Part shown: positions 18,741 through 27,852 of the stretch, piece after piece
Layout: every line of letters begins with the position of its first letter
How positions within the stretch are numbered: the first letter of the stretch is position 1
From: Pseudomonadales bacterium
GTDB taxonomy: Bacteria; Pseudomonadota; Gammaproteobacteria; Pseudomonadales; UBA7434
Reading direction: 5' to 3'
NCBI GenBank assembly: GCA_028223755.1
Contig: JAOIUY010000010.1
Coordinates: 21,005 to 85,004 of the forward strand
DNA: 64,000 bases
The notes under the pieces: generated by a model
Told to the model about the DNA's origin: nothing
Seen by the model: only the letters and a program-made list of their open reading frames with translations
Database searches by the model: none
Program-made: the position numbers and the translations under genes

Positions 18741-19280
18741 TTATTCTACTTCAGGATTCGCCACAGGCTTAGACGTCAAAAATGCCTGATAACAAAAAAT
18801 AGCCGTAGCTGTTAATCCCCAAATTAAACCAAGCACAACAGCAGCATCAAAAATGCCACGCCATGGCTGTGGAATATATTTAAATAGCAATACAAAAATA
18901 ATAATCATTGTGGAAAGCAGAGTAGAAGTAATCATTCTGCGTTTTGGCGCGTTGAAAAACCCCATGCAAAATAGCGGTGCCAGAATTAACTGCAAAACAT
19001 TCGCTTGTGACGACAGGTAATGGACTCTAGCGGCAAAGCGAGGCGCGAAGCTTTTTTGAAAGCCCTTATAGCCTTCAGAGTAAGCCATAAATATTAAGCT
19101 AATAATTAGCACGGCCCACTGCAATACAGTAAAGGGTTGGGCGAATGCCTCAATGGTATGCGCCGATAGCCGAACCATTGCGAAGCCCACCATCGAAAAA
19201 AAGCCAATAAAACCCCAGCAACTTGCTAGAGCACCGATTAGCGTGATGGGTGGTGTGGCGGTTGAATCTGCTTGCATCAT
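18741..19280 (-). CDS. Four-helix integral membrane protein of unknown function
   Basis: A 179-residue protein with four or five hydrophobic segments: about 14-35 (LIGALASCWGFIGFFSMVG), 52-68, 92-107, 118-133 and 145-168. A basic cytoplasmic loop lies between the second and third (EGYKGFQKSFAPRFAARVHYL). I do not recognise a named family. The basic pattern and RRMITS turn suggest an N-in topology. It converges with fbpC and diverges from nasT, so it is probably its own transcription unit. The start is one of two adjacent ATGs (19280 or 19277). Confidence 0.75.
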   Translation of the reverse strand: MMQADSTATPPITLIGALASCWGFIGFFSMVGFAMVRLSAHTIEAFAQPFTVLQWAVLIISLIFMAYSEGYKGFQKSFAPRFAARVHYLSSQANVLQLILAPLFCMGFFNAPKRRMITSTLLSTMIIIFVLLFKYIPQPWRGIFDAAVVLGLIWGLTATAIFCYQAFLTSKPVANPEVE

Positions 19281-19533
19281 TATTGTGGTCTGTTACTAAA
19301 AAAACGATTGCCATTCTTACACAAAGAAAGCTTTTTTTCAGTGTTGATTAATTGTTTCTAAGTGTTTTTATGCCAAGTCTACAAATCATTCCATGACTAA
19401 GCCTATCAGCGAATACTCTATTTGCACCATCGTTGGGCTAACACTCTCTTTCTGTTGATATCTGCGCTTTGATGCGACTCAGATTCTCACCTGGTTTTCA
19501 TTTAAGCTATTGAAATTATTAATATTTATCTTT

Positions 19534-19549
19534 TGGCATGCTAGTTGTT
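19534..19549 (+). promoter_or_regulatory. Possible sigma54 (-24/-12) promoter upstream of nasT
   Basis: TGGCATG, four bases, TTGTT is close to the RpoN consensus TGGCACG-N4-TTGCT; the -24 GG is kept, but the -12 GC reads GT. It lies 48 bp before the nasT ATG. A TGCACC NtrC-type half site occurs upstream at 19423-19428. The 316-bp region between the divergent genes holds no ORF that I can support. Confidence 0.35.
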
Positions 19550-19596
19550 ACTTGTTAGGAGTATGTACAAAGTATAAGCCTTAATAATTAACTCTG

Positions 19597-20190
19597 ATGG
19601 ATTCAATGGTAAGCAAGCAACAAATAAAAGTGATATTAGTCGATGATGTTTCGGAGCGATCTGCACGCGTGAGTGAGCAGCTAAGCGAAGAAGGTTTTGA
19701 AATTATCGCCATACTCCCTAGCGCTGCCGGTCTACTGTTTCAAATCGAGCAGCATCGCCCAGACGTTATCCTGATTGATTTGCAGTCTCCAGGTCGAGAT
19801 TTGTTGGATAGCTTGTCTGTGGTCAATAATCATAACCCGACTCCCGTAGTGATGTTTTCTGAAGAAGACCCTGGTTTTATTAAAGACGCGGTAGGTGCGG
19901 GAGTAACGGCTTATTTAATGAGTGCGGTTGATTCAGCAAAGGTTAAACCCGTTATTGATGTCGCGATTGCTCAATTCCATTCTTATCAAACTTTACGTGA
20001 AGCACTGGATACGACAAAAGCAGAGTTAGACAGTGTTTCGGTGATTAGCAAGGCGAAGCAATTACTGATGGATCAGCGAGGTATTACAGAAGAGCATGCG
20101 CATCAACAGTTGCGAAAACTATCGATGGATAGAAACCAAAGCTTTCGCAAGACGGCAGAGTCCGTCATACAGATATTAAATAAAAAATAG
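19597..20190 (+). CDS. nasT: NasT-type ANTAR response regulator (nitrate-responsive antiterminator)
   Basis: A 197-residue protein with an N-terminal receiver-like domain (VILVDDVSERSARVSEQLSEEGFEII, VILIDLQSPGRD) and a C-terminal ANTAR RNA-binding domain (about 130-195: AKQLLMDQRGITEEHAHQQLRKLSMD). The QSPGRD signature in the receiver is typical of NasT. In Azotobacter and Paracoccus, NasT is held by NasS and released by nitrate or nitrite to antiterminate leader RNAs of nitrate-assimilation operons. Here its partner nasS follows but is truncated, so NasT may act constitutively or on a locus elsewhere. A sigma54-like promoter lies upstream. Confidence 0.9.
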   Translation: MDSMVSKQQIKVILVDDVSERSARVSEQLSEEGFEIIAILPSAAGLLFQIEQHRPDVILIDLQSPGRDLLDSLSVVNNHNPTPVVMFSEEDPGFIKDAVGAGVTAYLMSAVDSAKVKPVIDVAIAQFHSYQTLREALDTTKAELDSVSVISKAKQLLMDQRGITEEHAHQQLRKLSMDRNQSFRKTAESVIQILNKK

Positions 20191-20263
20191 TGGCTGTTAT
20201 AAAGCCTGGCCGTAATAAAACCATGATTAGAAAAATAAATTTAGAGCGCTATAAGAGTGTTAT

Positions 20264-21019
20264 ATGAGTATAGAAATAAGTAAACAGCTGCCTAAAGCGG
20301 AGTTAACGCATCTTAATCTAGGTTATATGCGGCTTAGTGATAGTGCGCCATTAATAGTGGCGCAAGAGTTAGGTTTCTATGAGCAGTTGGGCTTAACTGT
20401 CACGCTGCATAGAGAGGTCTCGTGGGCGAATATTCGTGATAAAACCATTGCGGGCACTTTTGATGCCTGCCAAATGTTGTCGCCAATGCCCTTAGTGACG
20501 ACGTTAGGAGCTGCGGGTATTCGGGTGCCAATGTTAACGGGATTGATTCTTTCACAAAACGGCAATGCCATTACAGTATCGAAGACGCTTTGGAATAAAA
20601 TGATCCAAGCAGCCGATAATGATCAGCCGCTATCGAGTGCTGTTGCGTCGGCTAAATTGCTTAAGAAGGTCTTAAGCGGTGATACAAAACCCGTACTGAC
20701 TTTTGCCACCGTTCATTCTTTCTCCAGTCATACGCTGTTGTTACGCCAATGGCTTGCGGCCGGTGGTGTTAGTGTGGATGTCGAGGTACGCATTATTGTA
20801 CTGCCGCCAGAACAAATGGTTGATAGTTTAACCGAAGGTGTTATTGATGGGTTTTGTGTTGGTGAGCCATGGAATAGTCTCGCGGTGGAATATGGAACCG
20901 GAGTAATAGCCGCTACTGGTATGCAGATTTGTGATGGTGCGCCAGAGAAGGTGCTGGGCGTGCTTGAAGATTGGCATAACCGCAATCCGGCGACGCATTT
21001 ACGTTTGCGTCTGGCATGA
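20264..21019 (+). pseudogene. nasS: Truncated nitrate sensor NasS (NrtA/CmpA-like)
   Basis: The product resembles the nitrate-binding NasS/NrtA family from its start (LNLGYMRLSDSAPLIVAQELGFYEQLGL, SWANIRDKTIAG, GNAITVSKTLW, EGVIDGFCVGEPWNSLAVEYG, GAPEKVLGVLEDW). It stops at residue 251, whereas family members run to roughly 380-400 residues. The missing part is the C-terminal lobe after the GAPEKVLGV motif. The downstream sequence in another frame looks like the end of an unrelated membrane protein, so a deletion fusing two gene ends is more likely than a point frameshift. Whether the 251-residue product still binds NasT is unknown. Confidence 0.75.
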
Positions 21020-21035
21020 AGGTGCGGCATCACAT

Positions 21036-21344
21036 TATATTCAGACCACTACGTTCGGTAAGACCTACATAACGCGCAATATTGTTATGGGTGTTTTGCT
21101 AGTATCCGTTATTGCCTTGTTGTTTATTAGCAGTGTTAGCAGCTTATTACTCACCGCTTGGGCAATGGTTGCGCTCATGTTAGTGATGTCAGTATTGGTG
21201 AGTCGAGCTTTGTTTTATGTGTTGGTGGTACCAACAACAATGCCCGGTGCGTTTTTCTGGCGTAATAAAGGTTTTGAGCAGCACGCTAAAGATATTGGTT
21301 TAGCGAATGTCGTTGATGCAGGTATAGTGGCCGATAGCCATTAG
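21036..21344 (+). pseudogene. 3' remnant of a membrane protein, possibly a DmsC-like anchor subunit
   Basis: The open frame ending at 21344 encodes two hydrophobic segments (IVMGVLLVSVIALLFISSV and AWAMVALMLVMSVLVSRALFY). A conserved-looking tail follows (VVPTTMPGAFFWRNKGF, then EQHAKDIGLA). This looks like the C-terminal end of a larger polytopic protein. My best guess is the membrane anchor of a DmsABC-type molybdoenzyme, held with low confidence. There is no plausible start codon with a ribosome binding site. The 5' end of the frame overlaps nasS antisensically to its codons and makes no protein sense. Read as the surviving 3' end on the far side of a deletion that removed the end of nasS. 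Confidence 0.45.
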
Positions 21345-21379
21345 CTTGCAGTTAATGCTAGTCGACTGATGCTAGCCAA

Positions 21380-21778
21380 TTAATTCGAAAAGATTAACAC
21401 CAGCCAAGTAATACCGGCTAATAACCAAGAAATAAATACCGCTGCCGAAGCAATGTCTTTAGCGCGTTTAGAGAGTGGGTGAAAATCCATGCCCACTCTA
21501 TCTACAACGGCTTCAATAGCTGAGTTAAGTAGCTCGGTTAACAATAGCAAGGCAATGACAAAAAAGAGCAGCAATCCTTCCATTATATTTTCCGCTACCC
21601 AAAAGATAGACGGTAATGCAACAATACTGATAAACACTTCAATACGAAACGCTTCTTCACTTTTAAAGCATGCCGTTAAGCCTGCTATCGAATTTTTTGT
21701 CGCAATAATTAATCGGCGCTTTGCGATGTTCGCTGCTTTTTTATCAAGCTCTTCATTAGACTCTTCTTTGTCAGACAT
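21380..21778 (-). CDS. dgkA: Diacylglycerol kinase
   Basis: A 132-residue small integral membrane kinase that phosphorylates diacylglycerol to phosphatidic acid in the inner membrane. Three hydrophobic segments are seen, with the signature ELLNSAIEAVVDRVG and an AGLTACFKSEEAFRIE stretch like that of E. coli DgkA. A charged N-terminal tail of about 25 residues (DKEESNEELDKKAANIAKRR) is longer than in E. coli. It converges with the nasS remnant region and lies downstream of a POT transporter on the same strand, with 49 bp between them. Confidence 0.95.
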   Translation of the reverse strand: MSDKEESNEELDKKAANIAKRRLIIATKNSIAGLTACFKSEEAFRIEVFISIVALPSIFWVAENIMEGLLLFFVIALLLLTELLNSAIEAVVDRVGMDFHPLSKRAKDIASAAVFISWLLAGITWLVLIFSN

Positions 21779-21827
21779 AGGTTCTACCCTAATATTTTTT
21801 TATACCAATGATTTTTGATAGGTTAAA

Positions 21828-23369
21828 TTAATGCACACCATGCATGCGTCGTTTAAGCAGCGGTGTAAGCGCAAAAATAAATAGGCCTACAGCAATACTA
21901 ACTAAGCCAATGGTTTGGTAAACCGATATCGTAGCAACAACATCAAGTGCGCCGTTAGTTGCTCCCTTAGCGGTGCTGCCGGTAAGCGAGCTAATCCAGC
22001 CCGCCACATAATTACCCATGGCCGAAAACAAAAACCACGTACCCATTAACATGCCAACAATACGTGTAGTGCTGAGTTTAGTCACCATGGATAAACCCAC
22101 AGGGCTTAAACACAATTCAGCTAAGGTTAAAAATAAATAAATTAATACCAGCCATAAAAAGTTTCTGCCATTGCCGCTGCCTAAACTTAAGCCCCAAGAA
22201 AAAATCACATAACCTAAACCAATTAACACCATAGCAATAGCAAACTTAGCCGGTGTTGATGGTTCAATATTATTTTTAGATAAGCGCACCCAAAGCCATG
22301 CCATAAGCGGTGCCAGTAATACAATAAATAAGGGGTTAAGCAACTGTACCTGAGAGGCCAACACATTAATGCCCAGCACCGTTCTATCAAATTGTTGGTC
22401 AGCTAATAAGGTTAAGCTAGCCGCTTGTTGCTCGAACAGGGCCCAAAAAATAGATTGGGTGGCAATAAGAAAGCAGGCAACAAATAAGCGGTCACGCTCT
22501 ACGGCGCTGCACTGGGTTAAGCTGTAATAAAGAATTAGGGCAATCATGATTAAGCCAGAAATGCCAAGTAGCTGCCCAACCACGCTTTGGTATTGAATTA
22601 AAAACCAGCTGATACCGACTAATACAATACCGCCAAGATAAATAGCGTATTCCTTATTGATACCCGCAAAAGCAATTTCTTTTAATACTTCGGGTCGTCT
22701 TGCCTCTGCGCGGCCATCTAATAAATGTTGTCCCCATAAAAATACCAGCAGGCCAAATAGCATGCCGATGCCTGCCAAGCCAAAGCCATAGTTCCAGCCA
22801 TAGGTTTCGCCCACATAGCCGACCAGTGCGGTAGAAATAAGCGAGCCAAGATTAATGCCCATATAAAAAATAGAAAAACCGCCATCACGACGAGGGTCTT
22901 TAGGGCCGTATAACGCGCCAACAATAGTAGAGATATTGGCTTTAAGAAAACCCACCCCAGTAATGATTAATGCCAGTGCTAGAAAAAACAGATTAATAAA
23001 CTGGTTATCACGCACCACGGTATCGCCATCGAGGTAGGCAGCAGAGCCATGAAAGCCCATAAGTGCATGACCTAACACTAGAAGTATGGCGCCATAAGTA
23101 ACGGCTTTACGCGCACCGAGATAGCGATCGGCAAGAAAGCCGCCAATAATCGGCATCATATAAACCAGGCCGGCGTAAGCGCCATAAATAAAGCTAGCTT
23201 GCTCGGCGCTGTATAAATGGTATTTAACGAGGTAGAGCACAAGAATGGTACGCATGCCGTAATACGAAAAGCGCTCCCACATTTCGGTTAAAAAGCAAAT
23301 GGTAAGGCCAATAGGGTGGCCAAGAAATTCGCGTTGCTGTGAACCTTGAAAGCTAATGTCGTTATTCAT
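21828..23369 (-). CDS. Proton-dependent oligopeptide transporter (POT/PTR2 family)
   Basis: A 513-residue inner-membrane symporter for di- and tripeptides. The POT signature EMWERFSYYGMRTILVLYLV in helix 1 carries the ExxERFxYYG motif needed for proton coupling and peptide binding. GAYAGLVYMMPIIGGFLADRYLGARKAV is the second signature, and helix 4-5 has GINLGSLIS. About 14 hydrophobic segments are present. The start used is the ATG at 23369, because the upstream TTG at 23381 sits too close to the GGGG run that could act as a ribosome binding site. It is close in type to DtpA/DtpB and longer-loop bacterial homologues. The substrate range cannot be read from the sequence. Confidence 0.93.
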   Translation of the reverse strand: MNNDISFQGSQQREFLGHPIGLTICFLTEMWERFSYYGMRTILVLYLVKYHLYSAEQASFIYGAYAGLVYMMPIIGGFLADRYLGARKAVTYGAILLVLGHALMGFHGSAAYLDGDTVVRDNQFINLFFLALALIITGVGFLKANISTIVGALYGPKDPRRDGGFSIFYMGINLGSLISTALVGYVGETYGWNYGFGLAGIGMLFGLLVFLWGQHLLDGRAEARRPEVLKEIAFAGINKEYAIYLGGIVLVGISWFLIQYQSVVGQLLGISGLIMIALILYYSLTQCSAVERDRLFVACFLIATQSIFWALFEQQAASLTLLADQQFDRTVLGINVLASQVQLLNPLFIVLLAPLMAWLWVRLSKNNIEPSTPAKFAIAMVLIGLGYVIFSWGLSLGSGNGRNFLWLVLIYLFLTLAELCLSPVGLSMVTKLSTTRIVGMLMGTWFLFSAMGNYVAGWISSLTGSTAKGATNGALDVVATISVYQTIGLVSIAVGLFIFALTPLLKRRMHGVH

Positions 23370-23598
23370 AGTGGCTGGCAATCCCCGTCATAATGCGTAT
23401 TCGCTTTGGTGCGCAATGTTCTTTAGTAGTGCTTGTTATTGGGCATAGCATAACTTTTTGGCAGCAAATTGCTATCAATAAAATCATAACTATAAGAAAA
23501 ATATAATAAAACGGTATTTGGCATAGTTAGTGCAAAACCTAAAAAGAAAGTTGACTCACTGCATTATATAAATGCTATTTTTTTTGGAATATCCACAA

Positions 23599-23667
23599 AT
23601 GACACCCTTATTATATTTATTCGCCGCTGGCGCAGCCATGACATTGGTTTTTTCTTTGACTGCTTAG
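23599..23667 (+). CDS. Candidate 22-residue hydrophobic small protein
   Basis: A short open frame (MTPLLYLFAAGAAMTLVFSL, then TA) could form a single transmembrane helix. It sits in the 500-bp spacer between the POT gene and prfC. A weak GGA lies ten bases before the ATG. No homologue is recognised, and a chance ORF cannot be excluded. Confidence 0.2.
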   Translation: MTPLLYLFAAGAAMTLVFSLTA

Positions 23668-23775
23668 TGATTAAATAATCGCTTCACCCATCAAGGCTTA
23701 TCCCTATAAGCTGATGCCTAAGCTCACCTCAAATTAATATATTATCCAAGACTTGTCATTATCTGAGCTCGTCGG

Positions 23776-23870
23776 GGATAACACCTATTGAACAACAGTG
23801 TATAATCCCGCGCTTTTTAGGATTAATAGCATTCCCTCTGCGTGATATAGACGCACCATGGGTGTTATCC
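23776..23870 (+). repeat. Distant perfect inverted repeat in the prfC leader
   Basis: GGATAACACC (23776-23785) and its exact complement GGTGTTATCC (23861-23870) flank a perfect -10-like TATAAT at 23801-23806 and end 23 bp before the prfC ATG. The rest of the 23370-23893 spacer holds only the small ORF at 23599. Confidence 0.4.
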
Positions 23871-23893
23871 AAGAATAAGTGGGAATAGAGTCC

Positions 23894-25480
23894 ATGGCTG
23901 ATGCCAATTTTGTCAATGAAGTTAACAAGCGACGCACTTTCGCGATTATCTCGCATCCCGATGCCGGTAAAACAACCATTACTGAAAAGCTGTTGCTGCT
24001 CGGTAAGTTGATACAGGTAGCGGGCTCGGTTAAAGGCAAAAAAGCCGACCGGCATGCAACATCGGATTGGATGAGCATGGAGCAGGAGCGGGGCATCTCG
24101 GTGACATCATCGGTTATGCAGTTTCCTTATAAAGATCGCGTCGTTAATTTATTGGACACACCCGGCCACGAAGATTTCTCTGAAGATACTTATCGTACAT
24201 TAACGGCAGTAGACTCCGCCTTGATGGTAGTGGATGGCGCAAAAGGGGTTGAGGCGCGAACCATTAAATTAATGGAGGTGTGTCGTTTACGTAACACGCC
24301 TATCCTGAGTTTTGTGAATAAAATGGATCGTGATATTCGTGACCCCATTGAATTGCTGGATGAAATAGAAGAAGTGTTAGGCATTGCCGCCGCGCCGATT
24401 AATTGGCCCATTGGTATGGGTAAAGAGTTTAAAGGCGTTTACAACTTATATACCGATACGATTCATGTCTTTGAGCAAGGGCATAACTTTGTTGTTGCCG
24501 AAGATATTCAAGTGTCGGGTTTGGATTCGGATGAAGCAAAAGAAATACTGGGTGTTTACTACGATGATTTTGTCGAAGAGATAGAGTTAGTGCGTGGCGC
24601 AAGTCATGATTTTAATCAACAAGATTATTTGGATGGCCAATTGACACCGGTGTTTTTTGGCACGGCTATGGCGAATTTTGGTGTGCGTGAAATGCTCGAT
24701 GGTTTTGTCGAGTGGGCACCACCCCCTATTGCACGTCCTACGATTGATAGACAAGTTGATCCCTTAGAAGAAAAATTCTCCGGCTTTATTTTTAAAATTC
24801 AGGCCAATATGGACCCTAAGCATCGTGACCGTGTGGCCTTTATGCGTATTTGCTCTGGCTCTTACACTAAGGGTTTAAAAATGCGCCATGTGCGTTTAGG
24901 TAAGGATGTAAAAATTGCTGATGCAGTCACGTTTAAAGCCGGTGAGCGAGAAGCGGTGAGTGAAGCATTGTCTGGCGATATTATTGGTTTGCATAATCAC
25001 GGCACTATTCAAATTGGTGATACGTTTACTTCGGGTGAGGTTTTAAAGTTTACCGGTATCCCACACTTTGCGCCTGAGTTGTTTAGACGTGTGCGTTTAA
25101 AAGATCCATTAAAAATGAAAGCCTTGCAAAAAGGTTTACAGCAGTTAGCCGAAGAAGGTTCAACGCAAGTGTTTATGCCTAGAGGCAATAACGATTTAAT
25201 AGTCGGTGCGGTAGGTGTGTTGCAGTTCGAAGTGGTTTCTTATCGTCTTAAAGATGAATACAAAGTGGAATGTATTTATGAGCCGGTTAACGTTTACACC
25301 GCACATTGGGTTGAGTGTGACGATGATAAAATGTTAGAAGAGTTTAAGCGTAAACAAAAAGATAATTTAGCCATAGATGGCGGTGGGCATTTAAGTTATT
25401 TGGCACCGACTCGCGTGAATCTTTCTTTAACACAAGAACGCTGGCCTGATATTCAATTCCGCTCTACTCGCGAGCACTAG
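23894..25480 (+). CDS. prfC: Peptide chain release factor 3
   Basis: A 528-residue translational GTPase that ejects RF1/RF2 from the ribosome after peptide release. It has G1 SHPDAGKTT, the switch-I region [23 protein letters not shown]3 DTPGH and G4 NKMD, followed by the RF3-type EF-G-like domains II and III ([60 protein letters not shown]). It ends in TREH like E. coli RF3. The ATG at 23894 gives [18 protein letters not shown], matching the E. coli start. A GTG at 23879 would add five residues. It converges with the cyclase gene. Confidence 0.97.
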   Translation: MADANFVNEVNKRRTFAIISHPDAGKTTITEKLLLLGKLIQVAGSVKGKKADRHATSDWMSMEQERGISVTSSVMQFPYKDRVVNLLDTPGHEDFSEDTYRTLTAVDSALMVVDGAKGVEARTIKLMEVCRLRNTPILSFVNKMDRDIRDPIELLDEIEEVLGIAAAPINWPIGMGKEFKGVYNLYTDTIHVFEQGHNFVVAEDIQVSGLDSDEAKEILGVYYDDFVEEIELVRGASHDFNQQDYLDGQLTPVFFGTAMANFGVREMLDGFVEWAPPPIARPTIDRQVDPLEEKFSGFIFKIQANMDPKHRDRVAFMRICSGSYTKGLKMRHVRLGKDVKIADAVTFKAGEREAVSEALSGDIIGLHNHGTIQIGDTFTSGEVLKFTGIPHFAPELFRRVRLKDPLKMKALQKGLQQLAEEGSTQVFMPRGNNDLIVGAVGVLQFEVVSYRLKDEYKVECIYEPVNVYTAHWVECDDDKMLEEFKRKQKDNLAIDGGGHLSYLAPTRVNLSLTQERWPDIQFRSTREH

Positions 25481-25504
25481 CTTTTATAAAGGGTATACAG
25501 CCAG

Positions 25505-27076
25505 TTATTGCTTCATTAAATCATTGATCAATGACTGGTTTGCACCGCTTCGCTCTTGCGATATATTGTAAACGTTATAAACCGAAACCGGGTCCGCTTT
25601 ACCCCTTATTTTAATGGTTTTATGGTTGTCTACGCTTAATGTGTGCTTTTCTTGTAAGGCATCGTGGCATTGTTCTTGAATAATAATTTGTCCCTGCTGC
25701 GCTTCATTACAAAGCCTTGATGCTAGGTTCACTGAGTCACCAATAACGGTATATTCCATTCGGTCTTTCGAGCCCAGCAAGCCTGCGAGCATCTGTCCGC
25801 TATTAATGCCAATGCGCAGATGTATTGGCACCAAACCTTGGTCAATACGTTTTTTATTTATGCGCTCGGTTAATTCTTGCATCAGTAGTGCGCAGCAAAC
25901 GGCATGGTATTGGTGGTCGCTATCGGTTCTCGCGGCACCAAAAACAATCATCACGCAATCACCTAAAAATTTATCGACGGTGCCAAAATGCAATTTGGCG
26001 CAAGCGGCGTAATAGCCAAAGTATTCGTTTAAAAGATTGCTGACTTCTTCGGGCGACATTTGCTCTGACATTTGCGTAAAGCCAACAATATCGGCAAACA
26101 ATGCAGTGGCTTCGACGTTTTCACCTTTAAAGTTTACATTGTCGAGTTCGCTAATGACTTTGTTGGCAACGTCAGGGTCGACAAATCGGTTTAAGGCATT
26201 CTCTACTTCTGATTTCCGCGCTAAGTCTTTGCTCATGCGGTTGAGCGATTGAATTAATTGACCTAACTCATCGTTACGGCGCTCGGGTATCTGCGTTAAA
26301 TCGCCGTTGTGAATATTAGCTGCGACATTAGCAATATATTTTAACGGTGCTGTTACATGACGACTCATAAAGAAAATAATAGTGGTGAGTAGTAAGCAAA
26401 GCGCAACGGTAGTGGTAAACAGTGTATAAGCCATTTGTTCAAAGTGGCCCATTAACGATGACTCATTAAATACTGCAACGGCAAAGCCGCCGGTTGCGTT
26501 TCTAAATGTGATGGGCTGTGAATAAACTATGCCATAGTCAAAGTTTGAAGCCTTAGCTGACTGAGCCTGAAATTGTTCAGGTGGAAAAATCGATTTAGCT
26601 TTTTTCAAATCGGCAGTGGTTCGCGTGGGTAGCACGCCAGCCACGGCAATGGCTTCACCTTTATGATTAAAGATACCGGAGCCAATAAAATTGTCGTCTA
26701 GTGCTACCTGATTAATTAAAACAGCGAGTTCCATTTTCGCATCAGCAAATAAAGGCTCCACAGCACTGGCGGCGAGTTGCGCTGTGATAACGCGGGCAAA
26801 TTGATCCATCTGCTTTTGCTGAAAATTACGATGCGCATCAATCATAATGTAGGCAAGCACAATCATGCCGAATAATAAGGGCAGCAAAAAATAAGCTGAG
26901 ACTTTTAGCTCAATAGGAAATCGTACATTCGGGAGGGTCATTGTATCGGGGCGGGGCTCGCCTCTTTGTTCACTTCTACGCTCGACTCTTCGTTCACCTC
27001 TTCGCTCCTGACGACGCTCACCGGTATTCGGTACGTCATCTTGTCGTCTTTTGTATTCAGAATTATTGTTTTTCAC
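25505..27076 (-). CDS. Membrane-bound class III adenylate/guanylate cyclase with HAMP domain
   Basis: A 523-residue signalling protein. An Arg/Glu-rich cytoplasmic N-tail (about 1-45) is followed by a transmembrane segment (about 55-75), a periplasmic sensor region (75-235), a second transmembrane segment (240-260), a HAMP domain (260-310) and a class III cyclase domain (320-500). The cyclase domain has both metal-binding aspartates (ALFADIVGFT and KFLGDCVMIVFG), the DKF lysine, EYTVIGDSVNLASRL with a threonine at the position that class IIIb adenylate cyclases use with the lysine, and the transition-state Asn/Arg in that last stretch. cAMP is the likelier product by residue pattern. The start is GTG at 27076. 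It converges with prfC. Confidence 0.88.
   Translation of the reverse strand: MKNNNSEYKRRQDDVPNTGERRQERRGERRVERRSEQRGEPRPDTMTLPNVRFPIELKVSAYFLLPLLFGMIVLAYIMIDAHRNFQQKQMDQFARVITAQLAASAVEPLFADAKMELAVLINQVALDDNFIGSGIFNHKGEAIAVAGVLPTRTTADLKKAKSIFPPEQFQAQSAKASNFDYGIVYSQPITFRNATGGFAVAVFNESSLMGHFEQMAYTLFTTTVALCLLLTTIIFFMSRHVTAPLKYIANVAANIHNGDLTQIPERRNDELGQLIQSLNRMSKDLARKSEVENALNRFVDPDVANKVISELDNVNFKGENVEATALFADIVGFTQMSEQMSPEEVSNLLNEYFGYYAACAKLHFGTVDKFLGDCVMIVFGAARTDSDHQYHAVCCALLMQELTERINKKRIDQGLVPIHLRIGINSGQMLAGLLGSKDRMEYTVIGDSVNLASRLCNEAQQGQIIIQEQCHDALQEKHTLSVDNHKTIKIRGKADPVSVYNVYNISQERSGANQSLINDLMKQ
26963..27022 (-). repeat. 12-bp coding tandem repeat (ERRx) in the cyclase N-tail
   Basis: Five imperfect 12-bp units encode ERRQ ERRG ERRV ERRS EQRG (residues 19-38). 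The strongly charged repeat precedes the first transmembrane helix. Confidence 0.75.
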
Positions 27077-27451
27077 GACAGTATTCCAAGACTAAGCTAA
27101 TCGGTGTCTTATTGTAGACGGCGCATAATCGCCTTGTTTAAAGGCGTTAAATAGGACAAATGATAGAACTGTGAAGCGTCTCACAATCATTTTGCCTACT
27201 TGTAACCATAGTTGATTTACCATGATTTGCGACCGATAAACGCATTTATTGTCTGTTTTTTGCACATTTAATGCTTTGGAGGCAAGTTGAGGCGAAAGTT
27301 TTACAGTCGTTTTCGATTATTGTCTTGCAATGCGGTCACGAGAGGAGCCGAATAGGCCAGTAGCGAAAGTGATCATTTAAAGCGGGTTAACTGCGGTCTC
27401 TTTTGCTGGAGGATATTCATTGTATTTTTATTTGATCAAATAGGGGATGGT
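27077..27451. other. Divergent intergenic region, nothing further recognised
   Basis: This 375-bp spacer lies between the cyclase (minus) and the lipoprotein gene (plus) and must carry both promoters. I see no ORF with a ribosome binding site and no confident -35/-10 pair. A GGAGGA-like stretch near 27408 is not followed by a usable start. Confidence 0.4.
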
Positions 27452-27817
27452 ATGAAAATCGTATGTAAATCATTGATTACTGTATTCGCAGCTTTTGTTC
27501 TAGTCGCATGTAATAGCGATGAGGGTTCAACGGTATCTAATGCAGGTGAAGCAGCTTCTGAAGCCGTTGATGGCACTTTAGATAGCATAAGTGGCGCATT
27601 GGATAGCGTGACAGAAAGCGCTGGCGATATGGTGGATAGCGCATCTGATGTGGTTGGCGATGCTGTTGATAGCGCATCCGAAATGGCTGCTGATGCTGCC
27701 GACTCGATTAGCGATATGACAGCCGAGGCTGATGATATTGATACTGACGTTATCAATGAAGTCGACACGTCGGCAATTGATGAGGCTAAAGCTGAAGTCG
27801 ATGCGTTAATGGAATAA
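27452..27817 (+). CDS. Small acidic repeat lipoprotein of unknown function
   Basis: A 121-residue protein with a type II signal peptide: basic MKIVCK, a hydrophobic core and the lipobox VLVACN, so it is probably lipid-anchored. The mature part is extremely acidic and built of degenerate repeats such as DSISGALDSVTESAGDMVDS and DSASEMAADAADSI. These should form a long amphipathic helix, reminiscent of small Ala/Asp/Ser-rich lipoproteins but not of a named family. GGGGATGG precedes the ATG. It is a single gene, converging with the CBS-domain gene at 27906. No function is claimed. Confidence 0.75.
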   Translation: MKIVCKSLITVFAAFVLVACNSDEGSTVSNAGEAASEAVDGTLDSISGALDSVTESAGDMVDSASDVVGDAVDSASEMAADAADSISDMTAEADDIDTDVINEVDTSAIDEAKAEVDALME

Positions 27818-27852
27818 AATTATTGAGTGAGTTGATAAAAAAATTCAATAAT

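Noticed and set aside
27436..27768. Antisense 110-codon frame opposite the acidic lipoprotein gene
   Set aside because: It is the low-complexity shadow of the repeat-coding strand; the sense frame has a lipobox and a ribosome binding site.
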